From positions 1 to 41,479 of the forward strand of contig NZ_CALHIF010000026.1 in NCBI RefSeq assembly GCF_938030755.1: 41,479 bases of DNA. Direction: 5' to 3'. Below the pieces are notes generated by a model. It made no database searches. It was not told the origin of the DNA and saw only the letters and a list, made by a program, of their open reading frames with translations. This DNA comes from an uncultured Granulicatella sp. GTDB taxonomy: Bacteria; Bacillota; Bacilli; Lactobacillales; Aerococcaceae. Both the position numbers and the translations under genes were made by a program. Shown one piece after another: positions 1-7,387 of the stretch. Positions within the stretch are counted from its first letter, which is position 1, and the number at the start of each line of letters is the position of its first letter.

Positions 1-140
1 GTATTGTAGAAGCAAATGTTCGAGGCATTTTAAACTTCACACCAATTCGATTAAACGCTCCAGAAAACGTTCGAGTTCAAAACGTAGACTTAACAAACGA
101 ACTTCAAACTCTAATTTATTTCCTCGACAATCAAAAATAA
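1..140 (+). CDS. rex: Redox-sensing transcriptional repressor Rex, C-terminal end (partial)
   Basis: The open frame enters from the left edge (codons from position 3) and stops at 138-140. The residues seen, including GILNFTP, VRVQNVDLTNE and LIYFLDN, match the C-terminal end of Rex, the NADH/NAD+-sensing repressor of fermentation and anaerobic genes. This part belongs to the Rossmann-type NAD(H)-binding domain and the C-terminal helix used for dimer contact. The N-terminal winged helix lies outside the window. A hairpin terminator follows 7 nt after the stop, so the gene ends its own transcript. Rex is a common neighbour of groESL in Firmicutes, which fits the genes to the right. Confidence 0.85.
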   Translation, partial: IVEANVRGILNFTPIRLNAPENVRVQNVDLTNELQTLIYFLDNQK

Positions 141-146
141 TTTTTG

Positions 147-174
147 AAAGGCATCCGAAAAGGGTGCCTTTTTG
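147..174 (+). terminator. Intrinsic terminator of rex
   Basis: Hairpin AAGGCA-(t)-CC / GG-TGCCTT with a short A-rich loop, followed by a run of T. It lies directly after the rex stop codon. Confidence 0.8.
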
Positions 175-190
175 TATGAAAATAAGAGTA

Positions 191-219
191 TTCAGAAATG
201 CGAAAATTCATGATATACT
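191..219 (+). promoter_or_regulatory. Probable promoter of the DUF1310 gene
   Basis: An extended -10 (TG-a-TATACT, 211-219) lies 17 nt after a weak -35 (TTCAGA, 191-196). The gene starts 47 nt further on, behind an AAGGGGG ribosome binding site near 250. The -35 match is poor, so the call rests mainly on the extended -10. Confidence 0.45.
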
Positions 220-266
220 ATACAAAACAAGTAGAACCTTTAAATGCATAAGGGGGACTGAAGAAA

Positions 267-656
267 ATGATAAAGAAATTCAGTAGTGGAATGCTTGGAA
301 TCGTTGCAGTAATCGCGTTAATCATCGGTGGATTTGTAACGTTGAATCTGGTAAAGAAGCATGAAATGGTCACTTTAGTTCAAAGTGCACAAGTGAGAGA
401 ATCGATTGAGAATCAATTAAAAGACTTAGATCACAAAGCGTTAGAAGAAGGCGGAGCGATTGAGTCCTATGAAATTGATGTTGAGTCTATTCAGCATAAC
501 CCTATGGGAGGAATTCACTTTAAAATATACTTAAACTCCAATAAGAAATTAAGCGTGAGTTTTAGTTTGACTAAAAATCTGAATACTGGACAATTCGAAC
601 ATTCTTCAACGGGATATTCAAAGGAAGTCTCAGACTTGATAAAAAATAGGCCATAA
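267..656 (+). CDS. DUF1310 family membrane-anchored protein
   Basis: A 129-residue protein with one N-terminal hydrophobic segment (about residues 9-30) that should act as an uncleaved anchor or signal peptide, leaving about 100 residues outside the membrane. The stretch with SYEIDVESIQHNPMGGI and the later SVSFSLTKN pattern are typical of DUF1310 (PF07006), small proteins found mainly in streptococci and relatives, often in several copies. Their function is not known. The gene stands alone between the rex terminator and a bidirectional terminator shared with the minus-strand gene to its right. The start is supported by AAGGGGG about 11 nt upstream. Confidence 0.8.
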   Translation: MIKKFSSGMLGIVAVIALIIGGFVTLNLVKKHEMVTLVQSAQVRESIENQLKDLDHKALEEGGAIESYEIDVESIQHNPMGGIHFKIYLNSNKKLSVSFSLTKNLNTGQFEHSSTGYSKEVSDLIKNRP

Positions 657-696
657 GGAATAAGAGCTTTTTCTCTAAACTAAGAATTAAAAACAT

Positions 697-740
697 AAAA
701 AGCACTAATCGATTGCGTTTATGCAGTGATTAGTGCTTTT
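697..740. terminator. Bidirectional terminator between convergent genes
   Basis: AAAAGCACTAATC and GATTAGTGCTTTT form a 13-bp stem flanked by A and T runs on opposite sides, so it can end transcripts from both strands. It includes the stop codon (730-732) of the minus-strand gene. Confidence 0.85.
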
Positions 741-993
741 CTTCTGGATCTTTATCGTCTAGAGAATCATCATCCGTTTGGAAATCTTCCATGATAGTAG
801 CAAGTTTCTTTAATTCATTGTAAGTTCGAAGCATATTGATACTTGTTACGATGTTTGTTGTTGCGAATAGACAGCAGAATAATGTGATAAAGTCAAATCC
901 ATTTCCAGGATAATGAGAGGTTGCTAGAAAGATAAAGAAGATAGCTAATGCAATTTCAAAATAAAGTTTTCTAAAGAAAATTTTTCTAGGCAT
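730..993 (-). CDS. Small two-segment membrane protein, unknown function
   Basis: An 87-residue protein starting MPRKIFF, with two predicted membrane segments (about residues 11-27 and 34-53) and a highly acidic C-terminal tail (DDDSLDDKDPEE). I chose the ATG at 991-993 rather than the one at 1000-1002: the ribosome binding site AGAAAGG abuts the upstream ATG with no spacer but is 9 nt from the downstream one. It stands alone, convergent with the DUF1310 gene and divergent from groES. I do not recognise a named family. The positive N-terminus and acidic tail suggest an inner-membrane protein with a cytoplasmic tail, which is inference. Confidence 0.7.
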   Translation of the reverse strand: MPRKIFFRKLYFEIALAIFFIFLATSHYPGNGFDFITLFCCLFATTNIVTSINMLRTYNELKKLATIMEDFQTDDDSLDDKDPEEKH

Positions 994-1055
994 TGCAATC
1001 ATCCTTTCTTGTCAAAATCTTACATAATTCTTGAAAAATAAGCAAGTATTTATTC

Positions 1056-1084
1056 TTGATTTTTTCTGACCAAATGAGTATTAT
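1056..1084 (+). promoter_or_regulatory. Promoter of groES-groEL
   Basis: -35 TTGATT (1056-1061), 17-nt spacer, -10 TATTAT (1079-1084). The CIRCE operator begins 12 nt after the -10, overlapping the expected start of transcription. Confidence 0.8.
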
Positions 1085-1095
1085 AAAACTATGAG

Positions 1096-1122
1096 TTAGC
1101 ACTCGTGGTTTTCGAGTGCTAA
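1096..1122 (+). promoter_or_regulatory. CIRCE operator (HrcA binding site)
   Basis: TTAGCACTC and GAGTGCTAA are a perfect 9-bp inverted repeat separated by 9 nt, the canonical CIRCE element bound by the heat-shock repressor HrcA. Its place between the promoter and the groES ribosome binding site means repression at normal temperature and induction when GroEL is busy. No CtsR-type direct repeat was noticed in this gap. Confidence 0.97.
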
Positions 1123-1142
1123 AAAATAAAGGAGGATTTTAT

Positions 1143-1412
1143 ATGTTAAAGCCTTTAAAAGATAGAGTTGTTATTCAAATGGTAGAGCAAGAAGAAAAAA
1201 CTGCTGGGGGATTATTCCTACCAACCACTGCTCAAGAAAAATTACAATTTGCAAAAGTAATCGCGACAAGCGAATTCACTGCTGCAGAAGACCGTCAAGT
1301 GGCGGTTGGCGATAAAGTCGTATTCGAAAAATATTCAGGAACAGAAGTAAAATTAGATGGTCAAGAATATATTATCGTGAAAGAAAAAGACATTATCGCA
1401 ATTGTTGAATAA
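1143..1412 (+). CDS. groES: Co-chaperonin GroES (Hsp10)
   Basis: An 89-residue GroES, the heptameric lid that caps the GroEL ring and controls release of folding proteins in the cytoplasm. The N-terminal MLKPLKDRVVI, the mobile loop EEKTAGGLFLP (GroEL contact) and the C-terminal YIIVKEKDIIAIVE are diagnostic. It is a few residues shorter than the usual 94-97; the gap seems to lie in the middle, around the roof hairpin, where family members vary. The start is the ATG at 1143, eight nt after AAAGGAGG; an in-frame extension upstream would run into the CIRCE site. groEL follows after 14 nt. Confidence 0.96.
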   Translation: MLKPLKDRVVIQMVEQEEKTAGGLFLPTTAQEKLQFAKVIATSEFTAAEDRQVAVGDKVVFEKYSGTEVKLDGQEYIIVKEKDIIAIVE

Positions 1413-1426
1413 AGGGGGATACAATT

Positions 1427-3046
1427 ATGGTGAAAGATATTAAATTTGCAGAAGACGCAAGAAGTGCCATGCTTCGCGGTGTGGACGTTTTAGCAAACAC
1501 AGTAAAAGTAACATTAGGACCAAAAGGACGTAATGTTGTATTAGAAAAAGCATTCGGTTCTCCACTGATTACAAATGATGGGGTCACAATCGCCAAAGAA
1601 ATCGAATTAGAAGATCATTTCGAAAACATGGGTGCAAAACTCGTGGCTGAAGTCGCTTCAAAAACAAATGATATTGCCGGTGACGGTACAACTACAGCAA
1701 CTGTTTTAACACAAGCCATCGTTCGTGAAGGATTGAAAAATGTAACAGCTGGAGCAAATCCAGTAGGCATCCGTCGCGGAATTGAACTTGCGACAAAAGC
1801 AGCGGTTGAAGAATTACACCGCATTTCTCGTCCAGTAGAATCAAAAGAAGCGATCGCACAAGTTGCGGCCATTTCTTCAGGTTCAGCTGAAGTCGGTGAA
1901 TTAATCGCAGAAGCTATGGAAAAGGTGGGGAACGACGGCGTTATCACAATCGAAGAATCTAAAGGGATTGAAACAGAATTAGATGTTGTAGAAGGAATGC
2001 AATTTGACCGTGGTTACTTATCACAATACATGGTAACTGATAACGACAAGATGATTGCGACTTTAGACAATCCATTTATCTTAATCACAGATAAAAAAGT
2101 GTCAAACATCCAAGAAATCATTCCATTATTAGAACAAATCGTTCAACAAGGACGTGCGTTATTAATCATCGCGGATGACGTGGATGGCGAAGCTTTACCA
2201 ACATTAGTATTAAACAAATTACGCGGAACATTTAACGTGGTAGCTGTCAAAGCTCCAGGATTTGGTGACCGTCGTAAAGCGATGTTAGAAGATATCGCTG
2301 TGTTAACAGGGGCTCAAGTCATTACAGAAGACCTTGGCTTAGAATTAAAAGACGCAACATTAGCGCAATTAGGGACAGCTGGTAAAGTGGTGGTTTCTAA
2401 AGACAGCACAACAATCGTTGAAGGTGCAGGTTCTAAAGACTTAATCGCGAACCGTGTTGCTTTAATTCGCGCACAAGCACAAGATACAACAAGTGATTTC
2501 GACCGTGAAAAATTACATGAACGTCTTGCTAAATTATCAGGTGGGGTTGCCGTAATTAAAGTCGGTGCCGCTACTGAAACAGAATTAAAAGAGAAAAAAC
2601 TTCGCATTGAAGATGCCCTAAATGCCACTCGCGCAGCGGTTGAAGAAGGTATCGTTTCAGGTGGAGGAACAGCTCTTGTGAACGTTCAAAAAGTAGTTGA
2701 CGCTCTTGAATTAGAAGGTGACCTAGCTACAGGTGCGAAAATCGTATCTCGTTCATTAGAAGAACCATTACGTCAAATCGCAGAAAATGCGGGTCTTGAA
2801 GGTTCGGTCATTGTTGCTCGTTTGAAATCTGAAGAAAAAGGCATTGGATACAATGCTGCTACAGATGAATGGGTAAACATGATTGAAGCAGGTATCGTTG
2901 ACCCAACGAAAGTAACACGTTCTGCATTACAAAATGCTGCATCTGTTTCAGCATTATTATTAACAACAGAAGCTGTGGTAGCTGACAAACCAGCTCCAGT
3001 AGCACCACCAATGCCAGGAATGGATCCGGGTATGGGCATGATGTAA
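1427..3046 (+). CDS. groEL: Chaperonin GroEL (Hsp60)
   Basis: A 539-residue chaperonin subunit that forms the double-ring folding chamber with GroES and uses ATP to fold non-native proteins. Full length and intact: the phosphate-binding motif GDGTTTATVL (about residues 85-95), the apical segments, and the C-terminal Gly-Met tail (MPGMDPGMGMM) are all present. It is the second gene of the CIRCE-controlled operon, 14 nt after groES, with AAAGGGGG as ribosome binding site, and ends at a strong terminator. Nothing unusual was seen in the reading frame. Confidence 0.98.
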   Translation: MVKDIKFAEDARSAMLRGVDVLANTVKVTLGPKGRNVVLEKAFGSPLITNDGVTIAKEIELEDHFENMGAKLVAEVASKTNDIAGDGTTTATVLTQAIVREGLKNVTAGANPVGIRRGIELATKAAVEELHRISRPVESKEAIAQVAAISSGSAEVGELIAEAMEKVGNDGVITIEESKGIETELDVVEGMQFDRGYLSQYMVTDNDKMIATLDNPFILITDKKVSNIQEIIPLLEQIVQQGRALLIIADDVDGEALPTLVLNKLRGTFNVVAVKAPGFGDRRKAMLEDIAVLTGAQVITEDLGLELKDATLAQLGTAGKVVVSKDSTTIVEGAGSKDLIANRVALIRAQAQDTTSDFDREKLHERLAKLSGGVAVIKVGAATETELKEKKLRIEDALNATRAAVEEGIVSGGGTALVNVQKVVDALELEGDLATGAKIVSRSLEEPLRQIAENAGLEGSVIVARLKSEEKGIGYNAATDEWVNMIEAGIVDPTKVTRSALQNAASVSALLLTTEAVVADKPAPVAPPMPGMDPGMGMM

Positions 3047-3055
3047 TCAAAGGAA

Positions 3056-3090
3056 GAGGGGTGAAAGTTTTTCACCCCTCTTTTTCTTTT
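3056..3090 (+). terminator. Intrinsic terminator of groESL
   Basis: GAGGGGTGAA (3056-3065) pairs with TTCACCCCTC (3071-3080) around a 5-nt loop, followed by a T-rich run. Confidence 0.9.
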
Positions 3091-3137
3091 TAGTTACAAT
3101 AAAACACCGAAAGGTGCTTACTAAAAAATTGAACTTT

Positions 3138-3330
3138 GTTCAAAACTACGAACCCCCGAGGATTTCTCTATAGTATATGCAACGAGGTACCGGCTTGAGC
3201 CGAAGTCTCAAGCTCTTTCAAGATTCAAATGGACTCTAAAAAATAAATTTTTAAGAGTCCATAATTCGCTTTGAATGCTTACTCCCGTTGCGAATACTAT
3301 GGAATCCTCGGGGTTCTTCGTTTTGAACAC
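3138..3330 (+). repeat. Structured intergenic repeat, copy A
   Basis: A complete copy of the element found about ten times in the window. The outer stem P1 pairs TGTTCAAAAC...CGAACCCCCGAGGAT...CTATAG (from 3138) with CTATGGAATCCTCGGGG...GTTTTGAACA (to 3330), nearly 45 bp with mismatches. Inside are P2 (GCTTGAG 3193-3199 / CTCAAGC 3207-3213, loop CCGAAGT), P3 (TTCAA / TTGAA) and P4 (GGACTCT 3231-3237 / AGAGTCC 3254-3260). It sits between the groEL terminator and the rplU promoter. In this copy P2 is a perfect 7-bp stem and P3 has its own base pairs, both different from other copies yet still paired. Confidence 0.85.
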
Positions 3331-3379
3331 TTTTTTTGTGATTCTTAAAAAAGGAAGGAATAGAGAGGAAGATAAAACT

Positions 3380-3461
3380 TCAATCACGGAAGGATTTATT
3401 GATAATAGCTATAATGGGACAACGGTTCGAGCCTGTAGTCTCTCACCTCATAAGCCTCAAA
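3380..3461 (+). repeat. Structured intergenic repeat, truncated copy B
   Basis: Only the left half of the element: a P1-like arm (GATAATAGCTATAATGGGA), then CGGTTCGAGCC, P2 loop and CTCTCACC, ending after AAGCCTCAAA. P3, P4 and the right P1 arm are missing. The right end is only about 30 nt from the -35 of the rplU promoter, so this copy looks like a remnant cut by deletion or by the promoter sequence. Confidence 0.65.
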
Positions 3462-3491
3462 ATGGTCGTATGTAGAGGCTAGTCACAATGG

Positions 3492-3520
3492 TTGACGGGG
3501 GCGTTCTTTTTTGCTAAAAT
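3492..3520 (+). promoter_or_regulatory. Promoter of rplU-prp-rpmA
   Basis: -35 TTGACG (3492-3497), 17-nt spacer, -10 TAAAAT (3515-3520). The transcript would begin about 20 nt before the L21 leader. Confidence 0.8.
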
Positions 3521-3540
3521 AGTCGTGTTGTAATTGTGAA

Positions 3541-3630
3541 GCACCACAGCTACAACCGCTCGGATTAGAGTACAAAAGACCGGAATCGGCACTTTAAACT
3601 GGCGAGTCTTAGTCTAAAATATAGGAGGTG
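3541..3630 (+). ncRNA. Ribosomal protein L21 leader (autoregulatory mRNA structure)
   Basis: The untranslated leader of rplU holds ACCGCTCGGATTAGAG, AAAGACCGGAATCGGC, CTGGCGAGTCTTAGTCTAA and an AGGAGGTGC end that can pair with GCACCAC at 3541. This matches my memory of the L21 leader family of Firmicutes (RF00559), thought to bind L21 and lower expression of its own operon. The paired ends would mask the rplU ribosome binding site (3622-3629). The assignment is by sequence pattern and position; a covariance search would settle it. Confidence 0.75.
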
Positions 3631-3634
3631 CAAT

Positions 3635-3943
3635 ATGTACGCAATCGTAAAAACTGGTGGAAAACAAGTTAAAGTTGAAGTTGGTCAAGCAATCTACGTT
3701 GAAAAATTAAACGCAGAAGCTGGCGACAAAGTAACTTTCGAAGAAGTAGTATTTGTAGGTGGAGATGACGTTAAAGTTGGTGCTCCATTCGTAGCAGGTG
3801 CAACTGTTGAAGGAACTGTTGAAAAACAAGGCCGTCAAAAGAAAGTTGTAACTTTCAAATACAAACGTCGTAAAGACTCACACCGTAAACAAGGTCACCG
3901 TCAACCTTATACAAAAGTTGTTATTGACGCAATCAACGCTTAA
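3635..3943 (+). CDS. rplU: 50S ribosomal protein L21
   Basis: A 102-residue ribosomal protein of the large subunit. MYAIVKTGGKQVKVEVGQ, the basic FKYKRRKDSHRKQGHRQPYTKV and the short C-terminus are typical of L21, which binds 23S rRNA near domain VI. Normal length. Start ATG 3635 follows AGGAGGTG. First gene of the rplU-prp-rpmA operon, controlled by the upstream leader. Confidence 0.97.
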   Translation: MYAIVKTGGKQVKVEVGQAIYVEKLNAEAGDKVTFEEVVFVGGDDVKVGAPFVAGATVEGTVEKQGRQKKVVTFKYKRRKDSHRKQGHRQPYTKVVIDAINA

Positions 3944-3948
3944 TCACG

Positions 3949-4281
3949 ATGATTCAAGTGACTGTACACAAGAAGAACCAACGGATTGTTTCCTTTGAAA
4001 TGACTGGACATGCAAACTATAGAGAACATGGTTCGGATATCGTTTGCGCAGGGGTATCGGCTCTGGCTATTACAACTGTGAACAGCATAGAGAAGTTAGC
4101 AGGATATCAACCGATTGTCGAAGTCGACGAGGGTGAAGGTGGTTACTTATATATGGAAGTTGTAGAGGACTTGACGAAAGATCAAGAACATACAACTCAA
4201 ATTTTATTAAATAGTCTATTACTAGGGTTAGAAGATATTCAATCAGAATATCAAGACTTTCTAGCTGTAACTGTTGCATAA
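3949..4281 (+). CDS. prp: Ribosomal-processing cysteine protease Prp
   Basis: A 110-residue YsxB/Prp protease. The catalytic pair is visible as H21 (MTGHANY) and C33 (DIVCAGVSAL). Prp removes an N-terminal extension from L27 in Firmicutes that have it; this genome's L27 (next gene) carries that extension, so enzyme and substrate are adjacent. The gene starts 5 nt after rplU with no clear ribosome binding site, suggesting translational coupling. Membership of the family is certain from the motifs; cleavage of this particular L27 is inferred. Confidence 0.93.
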   Translation: MIQVTVHKKNQRIVSFEMTGHANYREHGSDIVCAGVSALAITTVNSIEKLAGYQPIVEVDEGEGGYLYMEVVEDLTKDQEHTTQILLNSLLLGLEDIQSEYQDFLAVTVA

Positions 4282-4303
4282 TCAATCAAGGAGGTGCACA
4301 ACT

Positions 4304-4594
4304 ATGTTAAAAGTGAATTTACAATTATTCGCCCATAAAAAAGGGGGCGGTTCTACATCAAACGGACGTGACTCACAATCAAAACGTTTAGGTGCTAAAC
4401 GTGCTGATGGACAATTCGTTTCAGGTGGTTCAATCTTATTCCGCCAACGTGGAACAAAAATCCATCCAGGTGAAAACGTAGGTAGAGGTGGAGACGATAC
4501 TTTATTTGCTAAAGTTGACGGAATCGTACGTTTCGAACGTAAAGGCCGTGACAAAAAACAAGTATCAGTTTATCCAGTAGTTGCTGCTGAATAA
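4304..4594 (+). CDS. rpmA: 50S ribosomal protein L27 with cleavable N-terminus
   Basis: A 96-residue large-subunit protein whose N-terminus reaches the peptidyl-transferase centre. It starts MLKVNLQLFAHKKGGGS: the residues up to LQLF are the extension cut by Prp, exposing AHKKGGGS as the mature end, as described for Staphylococcus aureus. The start ATG (4304) is 7 nt after AAGGAGGTG; a longer in-frame reading from 4274 has no support. Last gene of the operon; a terminator follows 8 nt after the stop. Confidence 0.97.
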   Translation: MLKVNLQLFAHKKGGGSTSNGRDSQSKRLGAKRADGQFVSGGSILFRQRGTKIHPGENVGRGGDDTLFAKVDGIVRFERKGRDKKQVSVYPVVAAE

Positions 4595-4602
4595 TAATGA
4601 GT

Positions 4603-4635
4603 AGGATGTGACATTCAGTCACATCCTTTTTTTTA
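4603..4635 (+). terminator. Intrinsic terminator of rplU-prp-rpmA
   Basis: AGGATGTGAC (4603-4612) pairs with GTCACATCCT (4618-4627), loop of 5 nt, then eight T. Confidence 0.92.
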
Positions 4636-4652
4636 AGAAAAATGAGAGTTTC

Positions 4653-4842
4653 ACAAAACCGCTTCGAATGTTTCAAATCACTCTATAATAGCTATACTAG
4701 CTGCAGTGGAGGAAGCCTTGCGTCTTCCTTCCTCTCAAGCTTCAAAGGGACTCTAGGAAATGAATTTCCAGAGTCAATAATTCACATTGAGTACAATCGC
4801 TAGTATTTCTATTATAGGATTTGAAAGTTCTACGTAGTTTTG
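4653..4842 (+). repeat. Structured intergenic repeat, copy C
   Basis: P1 pairs ACAAAAC...TTTCAAATC...CTATAATAG...TACTAGC with GCTAGTA...CTATTATAG...GATTTGAAA...GTTTTGT. P2 here is GGAAG / CTTCC with loop CCTTGCGT, replacing the usual GGT..GAG stem while keeping the loop pattern. P3 is CTCAA / TTGAG and P4 GGACTCT-AGGAAAT / ATTTCC-AGAGTC. It lies between the rpmA terminator and the methyltransferase gene; its end is about 60 nt from that gene's ribosome binding site. Confidence 0.85.
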
Positions 4843-4918
4843 TTAGTAAAAATGTGAATGAACCTATTCCATAGTTTTCAAAGCTCAAAGACTCTTAAAA
4901 ATAGAAGGAGGGATTTTT

Positions 4919-5923
4919 ATAGAAACGGGAAAAGAAATCCAAGCGTTCGAGGAATTGGCAAAAGTAGTAGAGATGCTTCAAAAAGAAATCGGCTATTCGA
5001 ATGTAGAAGCCCTAGGGGAAACCTTACAAAACATTCTCAATAACAACACCGCGCAACAAGTTGAAGGCCTGCCAAGTAATGAGGTGGTCCAAGAATTAAA
5101 CAAAGTGTATAAAGAATTAGATTTAACCAGCTATTCGAGTGAAGAGATTCGCCGTATGATTCAATTCACGTTCTTGAAAGCCGCTAAAGAAGATGGTTTG
5201 CAAACCATCCATCAAATGACTCCAGATGCAATCGGCTTACTCGTGGCGTATATGATTGACCAAATGACGAAGAAAGACCAAGCTATTACAATTGCGGATT
5301 TTGCTGCGGGAAGTGGAAATTTACTGAGTACGATTCTCTTATTTTTACAATCAGCAGGAAAACCAGCCCAAGCGACGGCTATTGATAATGATGAAGTACT
5401 CGTTCATTTAGCTTTACAAGCTTTTGCATTAGAACAATTAGATGTGAAGACTTCCTTGCAAGATGGCTTGCAAGATTCACTTGTGGAACCACAAGATTTC
5501 GTAGTAAGTGATTTACCGATTGGATATTATCCTGTCGATGCCAACGCCGCTCGTTTTGAGACAAAAAATGAAGAAGGTCATTCTTTTGCCCATCATTTAC
5601 TGATTGAACAGCATATTCGCTATTTGAAGGAAGCGGGAATCGGATTGTTCATCGTTCCGACAAATCTATTTGAGACTGTCGAAGGGAAAACGTTACTGGC
5701 TTACTTGCAAAAAGAAACATATGTACAAGCAATGCTCGCTTTCCCTCGCAATTTATTTAAAGATGTGCAATTTAGTAAGTCTTTACTCATTGTACAAAAA
5801 AGAGGGGGTTCGGCTAAACAAGTGAGTCAAGTCCTTCTCGGGGATATCCCAGAATTTAAAAACAGAGAAAAATTCAGAAAATTCACTCTAACATTCGAAA
5901 AATGGGCACAAGAAATGTTATAA
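4919..5923 (+). CDS. Class I SAM-dependent methyltransferase, YtxK/N6-adenine type
   Basis: A Rossmann-fold methyltransferase related to B. subtilis YtxK and to N6-adenine DNA methylases. Counting from 4919, the SAM-binding motif DFAAGSGNLL is at 127-136 and the NPPY-like motif appears as DLPIGYY at 198-204, the usual variant in this family. Its substrate is unknown. In many Lactobacillales it lies between comG genes and ackA; here ackA follows but no com genes precede. The start is odd: a strong GAAGGAGGG at 4904-4912 is followed after 6 nt by ATA (4919), and reading from there gives the family's normal N-terminus (IETGKEIQAFEEL). The first standard start, TTG at 4955, has only a poor GAGG close by and would lose 12 residues. 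Product 334 residues from 4919. Confidence 0.85.
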   Translation: METGKEIQAFEELAKVVEMLQKEIGYSNVEALGETLQNILNNNTAQQVEGLPSNEVVQELNKVYKELDLTSYSSEEIRRMIQFTFLKAAKEDGLQTIHQMTPDAIGLLVAYMIDQMTKKDQAITIADFAAGSGNLLSTILLFLQSAGKPAQATAIDNDEVLVHLALQAFALEQLDVKTSLQDGLQDSLVEPQDFVVSDLPIGYYPVDANAARFETKNEEGHSFAHHLLIEQHIRYLKEAGIGLFIVPTNLFETVEGKTLLAYLQKETYVQAMLAFPRNLFKDVQFSKSLLIVQKRGGSAKQVSQVLLGDIPEFKNREKFRKFTLTFEKWAQEML

Positions 5924-5976
5924 TGAATCTGTTAGACCCAGATGCGGGCTTAATTTTAAATTAAAGGAGAATGTGC

Positions 5977-7164
5977 ATGTCAAAATCAATCGCGATTAAT
6001 GCAGGAAGTTCAAGCTTGAAATTCCAATTATTTAATATGCCACAAGAAGAAGTGGTGGCTAAAGGGTTAGTAGAACGTATCGGATTAGGAGATTCAATCT
6101 TCTCAATCAGCTATGGAGACGACCAAAAATTTGAAGTGGTAGAAGATATTCCAAACCACGAAGTTGCGGTAGAAAAATTATTAGAACAATTAGTAGCGTT
6201 AAACATTATTTCTTCATTCGATGAAATCACTGGTGTTGGTCACCGTGTCGTTGCAGGTGGAGAATTATTCAAAGATTCAGCTTTAGTAGATGATACTGTT
6301 ATCCAACAAGTAGAAGACTTAGCAGAATTTGCTCCATTACACAACAAAGCAGAAGCTGTAGGAATGCGCGCATTCAAACACATCTTACCAGACATTACAA
6401 GTGTTGCTGTATTCGATACTTCATTCCATACAACAATGCCTAAAAAAGCTTATTTATACAGCATTCCAATGGAATACTACAAAAAATTCAAAGCGCGTAA
6501 ATACGGAGCTCACGGAACAAGCCACCGCTATGTTTCACGTCGTGCTGCTGAATTATTAGGCAAACCAATTGAAGAATTAAAAATCATCACTTGCCATTTA
6601 GGAAACGGTGCTTCAATTACTGCGGTTGATGGTGGTAAATCTGTAGATACATCTATGGGATTCACTCCACTTGCAGGGGTTACAATGGGAACTCGTTCAG
6701 GGGATATCGATGCTTCATTAGTAGCATTCTTAATGAACAAATTAAATATTACAGACGTTAACGAAATGGTTGACATCTTAAACAAAAAATCAGGGCTATT
6801 AGGCCTTTCAGGTGTATCAAGCGACATGCGTGACGTTGAAGCTGCGAGTGAAACAAACGAAGATGCTAAAGTTGCAGTGGAAATTTTCGTTGACCGCGTT
6901 CAAAAATACATTGGACAATATGTTGCTGTTATGAACGGTGTGGACGCTATCGTCTTCACTGCTGGTATCGGTGAAAACTCTAAATCAATTCGTTCTCGTA
7001 TCATCAACGGTTTAACTTGGTTCGGTTGCGATATCGATCCTGAGCGTAATGATACTCGTTCAGAAGCAATCATTTCTTCTGAAGGTGCGAAAGTTACAGT
7101 ATTAAATATCCCAACTAATGAAGAGGTTGAGATTGCGCGTGACATCGAACGTTTACGCAAATAA
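5977..7164 (+). CDS. ackA: Acetate kinase
   Basis: A 395-residue acetate kinase that converts acetyl phosphate and ADP to acetate and ATP, the ATP-yielding last step of mixed-acid fermentation in the cytoplasm. Family signatures are INAGSSSLKFQLF at the N-terminus, TCHLGNGAS, GVTMGTRSGDID and FTAGIGENS. Full length. I chose the ATG at 5977 because AAAGGAGA ends directly before the upstream in-frame ATG (5971) but is 7 nt from this one. It follows the methyltransferase by about 50 nt; a TATAAT at the end of that gene may give it its own promoter. No phosphotransacetylase gene is nearby. Downstream is a repeat copy, not a simple terminator. Confidence 0.97.
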   Translation: MSKSIAINAGSSSLKFQLFNMPQEEVVAKGLVERIGLGDSIFSISYGDDQKFEVVEDIPNHEVAVEKLLEQLVALNIISSFDEITGVGHRVVAGGELFKDSALVDDTVIQQVEDLAEFAPLHNKAEAVGMRAFKHILPDITSVAVFDTSFHTTMPKKAYLYSIPMEYYKKFKARKYGAHGTSHRYVSRRAAELLGKPIEELKIITCHLGNGASITAVDGGKSVDTSMGFTPLAGVTMGTRSGDIDASLVAFLMNKLNITDVNEMVDILNKKSGLLGLSGVSSDMRDVEAASETNEDAKVAVEIFVDRVQKYIGQYVAVMNGVDAIVFTAGIGENSKSIRSRIINGLTWFGCDIDPERNDTRSEAIISSEGAKVTVLNIPTNEEVEIARDIERLRK

Positions 7165-7176
7165 GAGAACCGAAGG

Positions 7177-7377
7177 TTCAAACGAGAAACTATAAAAAAT
7201 CCTTTGGATTAACTTTATAGTAGTCATTGTAGGAGACCGGCTCGAGCCGAAGTCTCTCACCTATCGAATTCAAAGAGCCCCATGGCGGATCATCCGCTGT
7301 GGGGCTCTACTTCATTTCGATTCTTATTCTCTACTATCACTACTATAAAATTCAAGGTTTATCCGTTTCTCTTCAAA
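7177..7377 (+). repeat. Structured intergenic repeat, copy D
   Basis: Complete copy starting 12 nt after the ackA stop. P1 pairs TATAGTAGT...ATTGTAGGAG with CTCTACTATCACTACTATA, with weaker pairing further out. P2 is GG-CTC-GAG / CTC-TCA-CC with loop CCGAAGT, P3 TCGAA / TTCGA, and P4 is GC-rich (AGCCCC..GCGGAT / ATCCGC..GGGGCT). P3 differs from every other copy but remains complementary. As it directly follows ackA, P4 and P1 may serve as its terminator. Confidence 0.8.
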
Positions 7378-7387
7378 GGTGCAGATT

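Noticed and set aside
1393..3075. Several long minus-strand frames opposite groEL
   Set aside because: They mirror the strongly biased codon use of groEL, lack ribosome binding sites and have low-complexity Ser/Ala-rich products.
3190..3215. GGTTCGAGCC-like string in the repeats, reminiscent of a tRNA T-loop
   Set aside because: No acceptor, D or anticodon stems surround it, and in several copies the string changes while P2 pairing is kept; it is part of the repeat fold.
3275..3475. Open frame of 66 codons on the plus strand
   Set aside because: It spans the right arm of repeat A and the core of repeat B, has no ribosome binding site and no protein-like conservation pattern.
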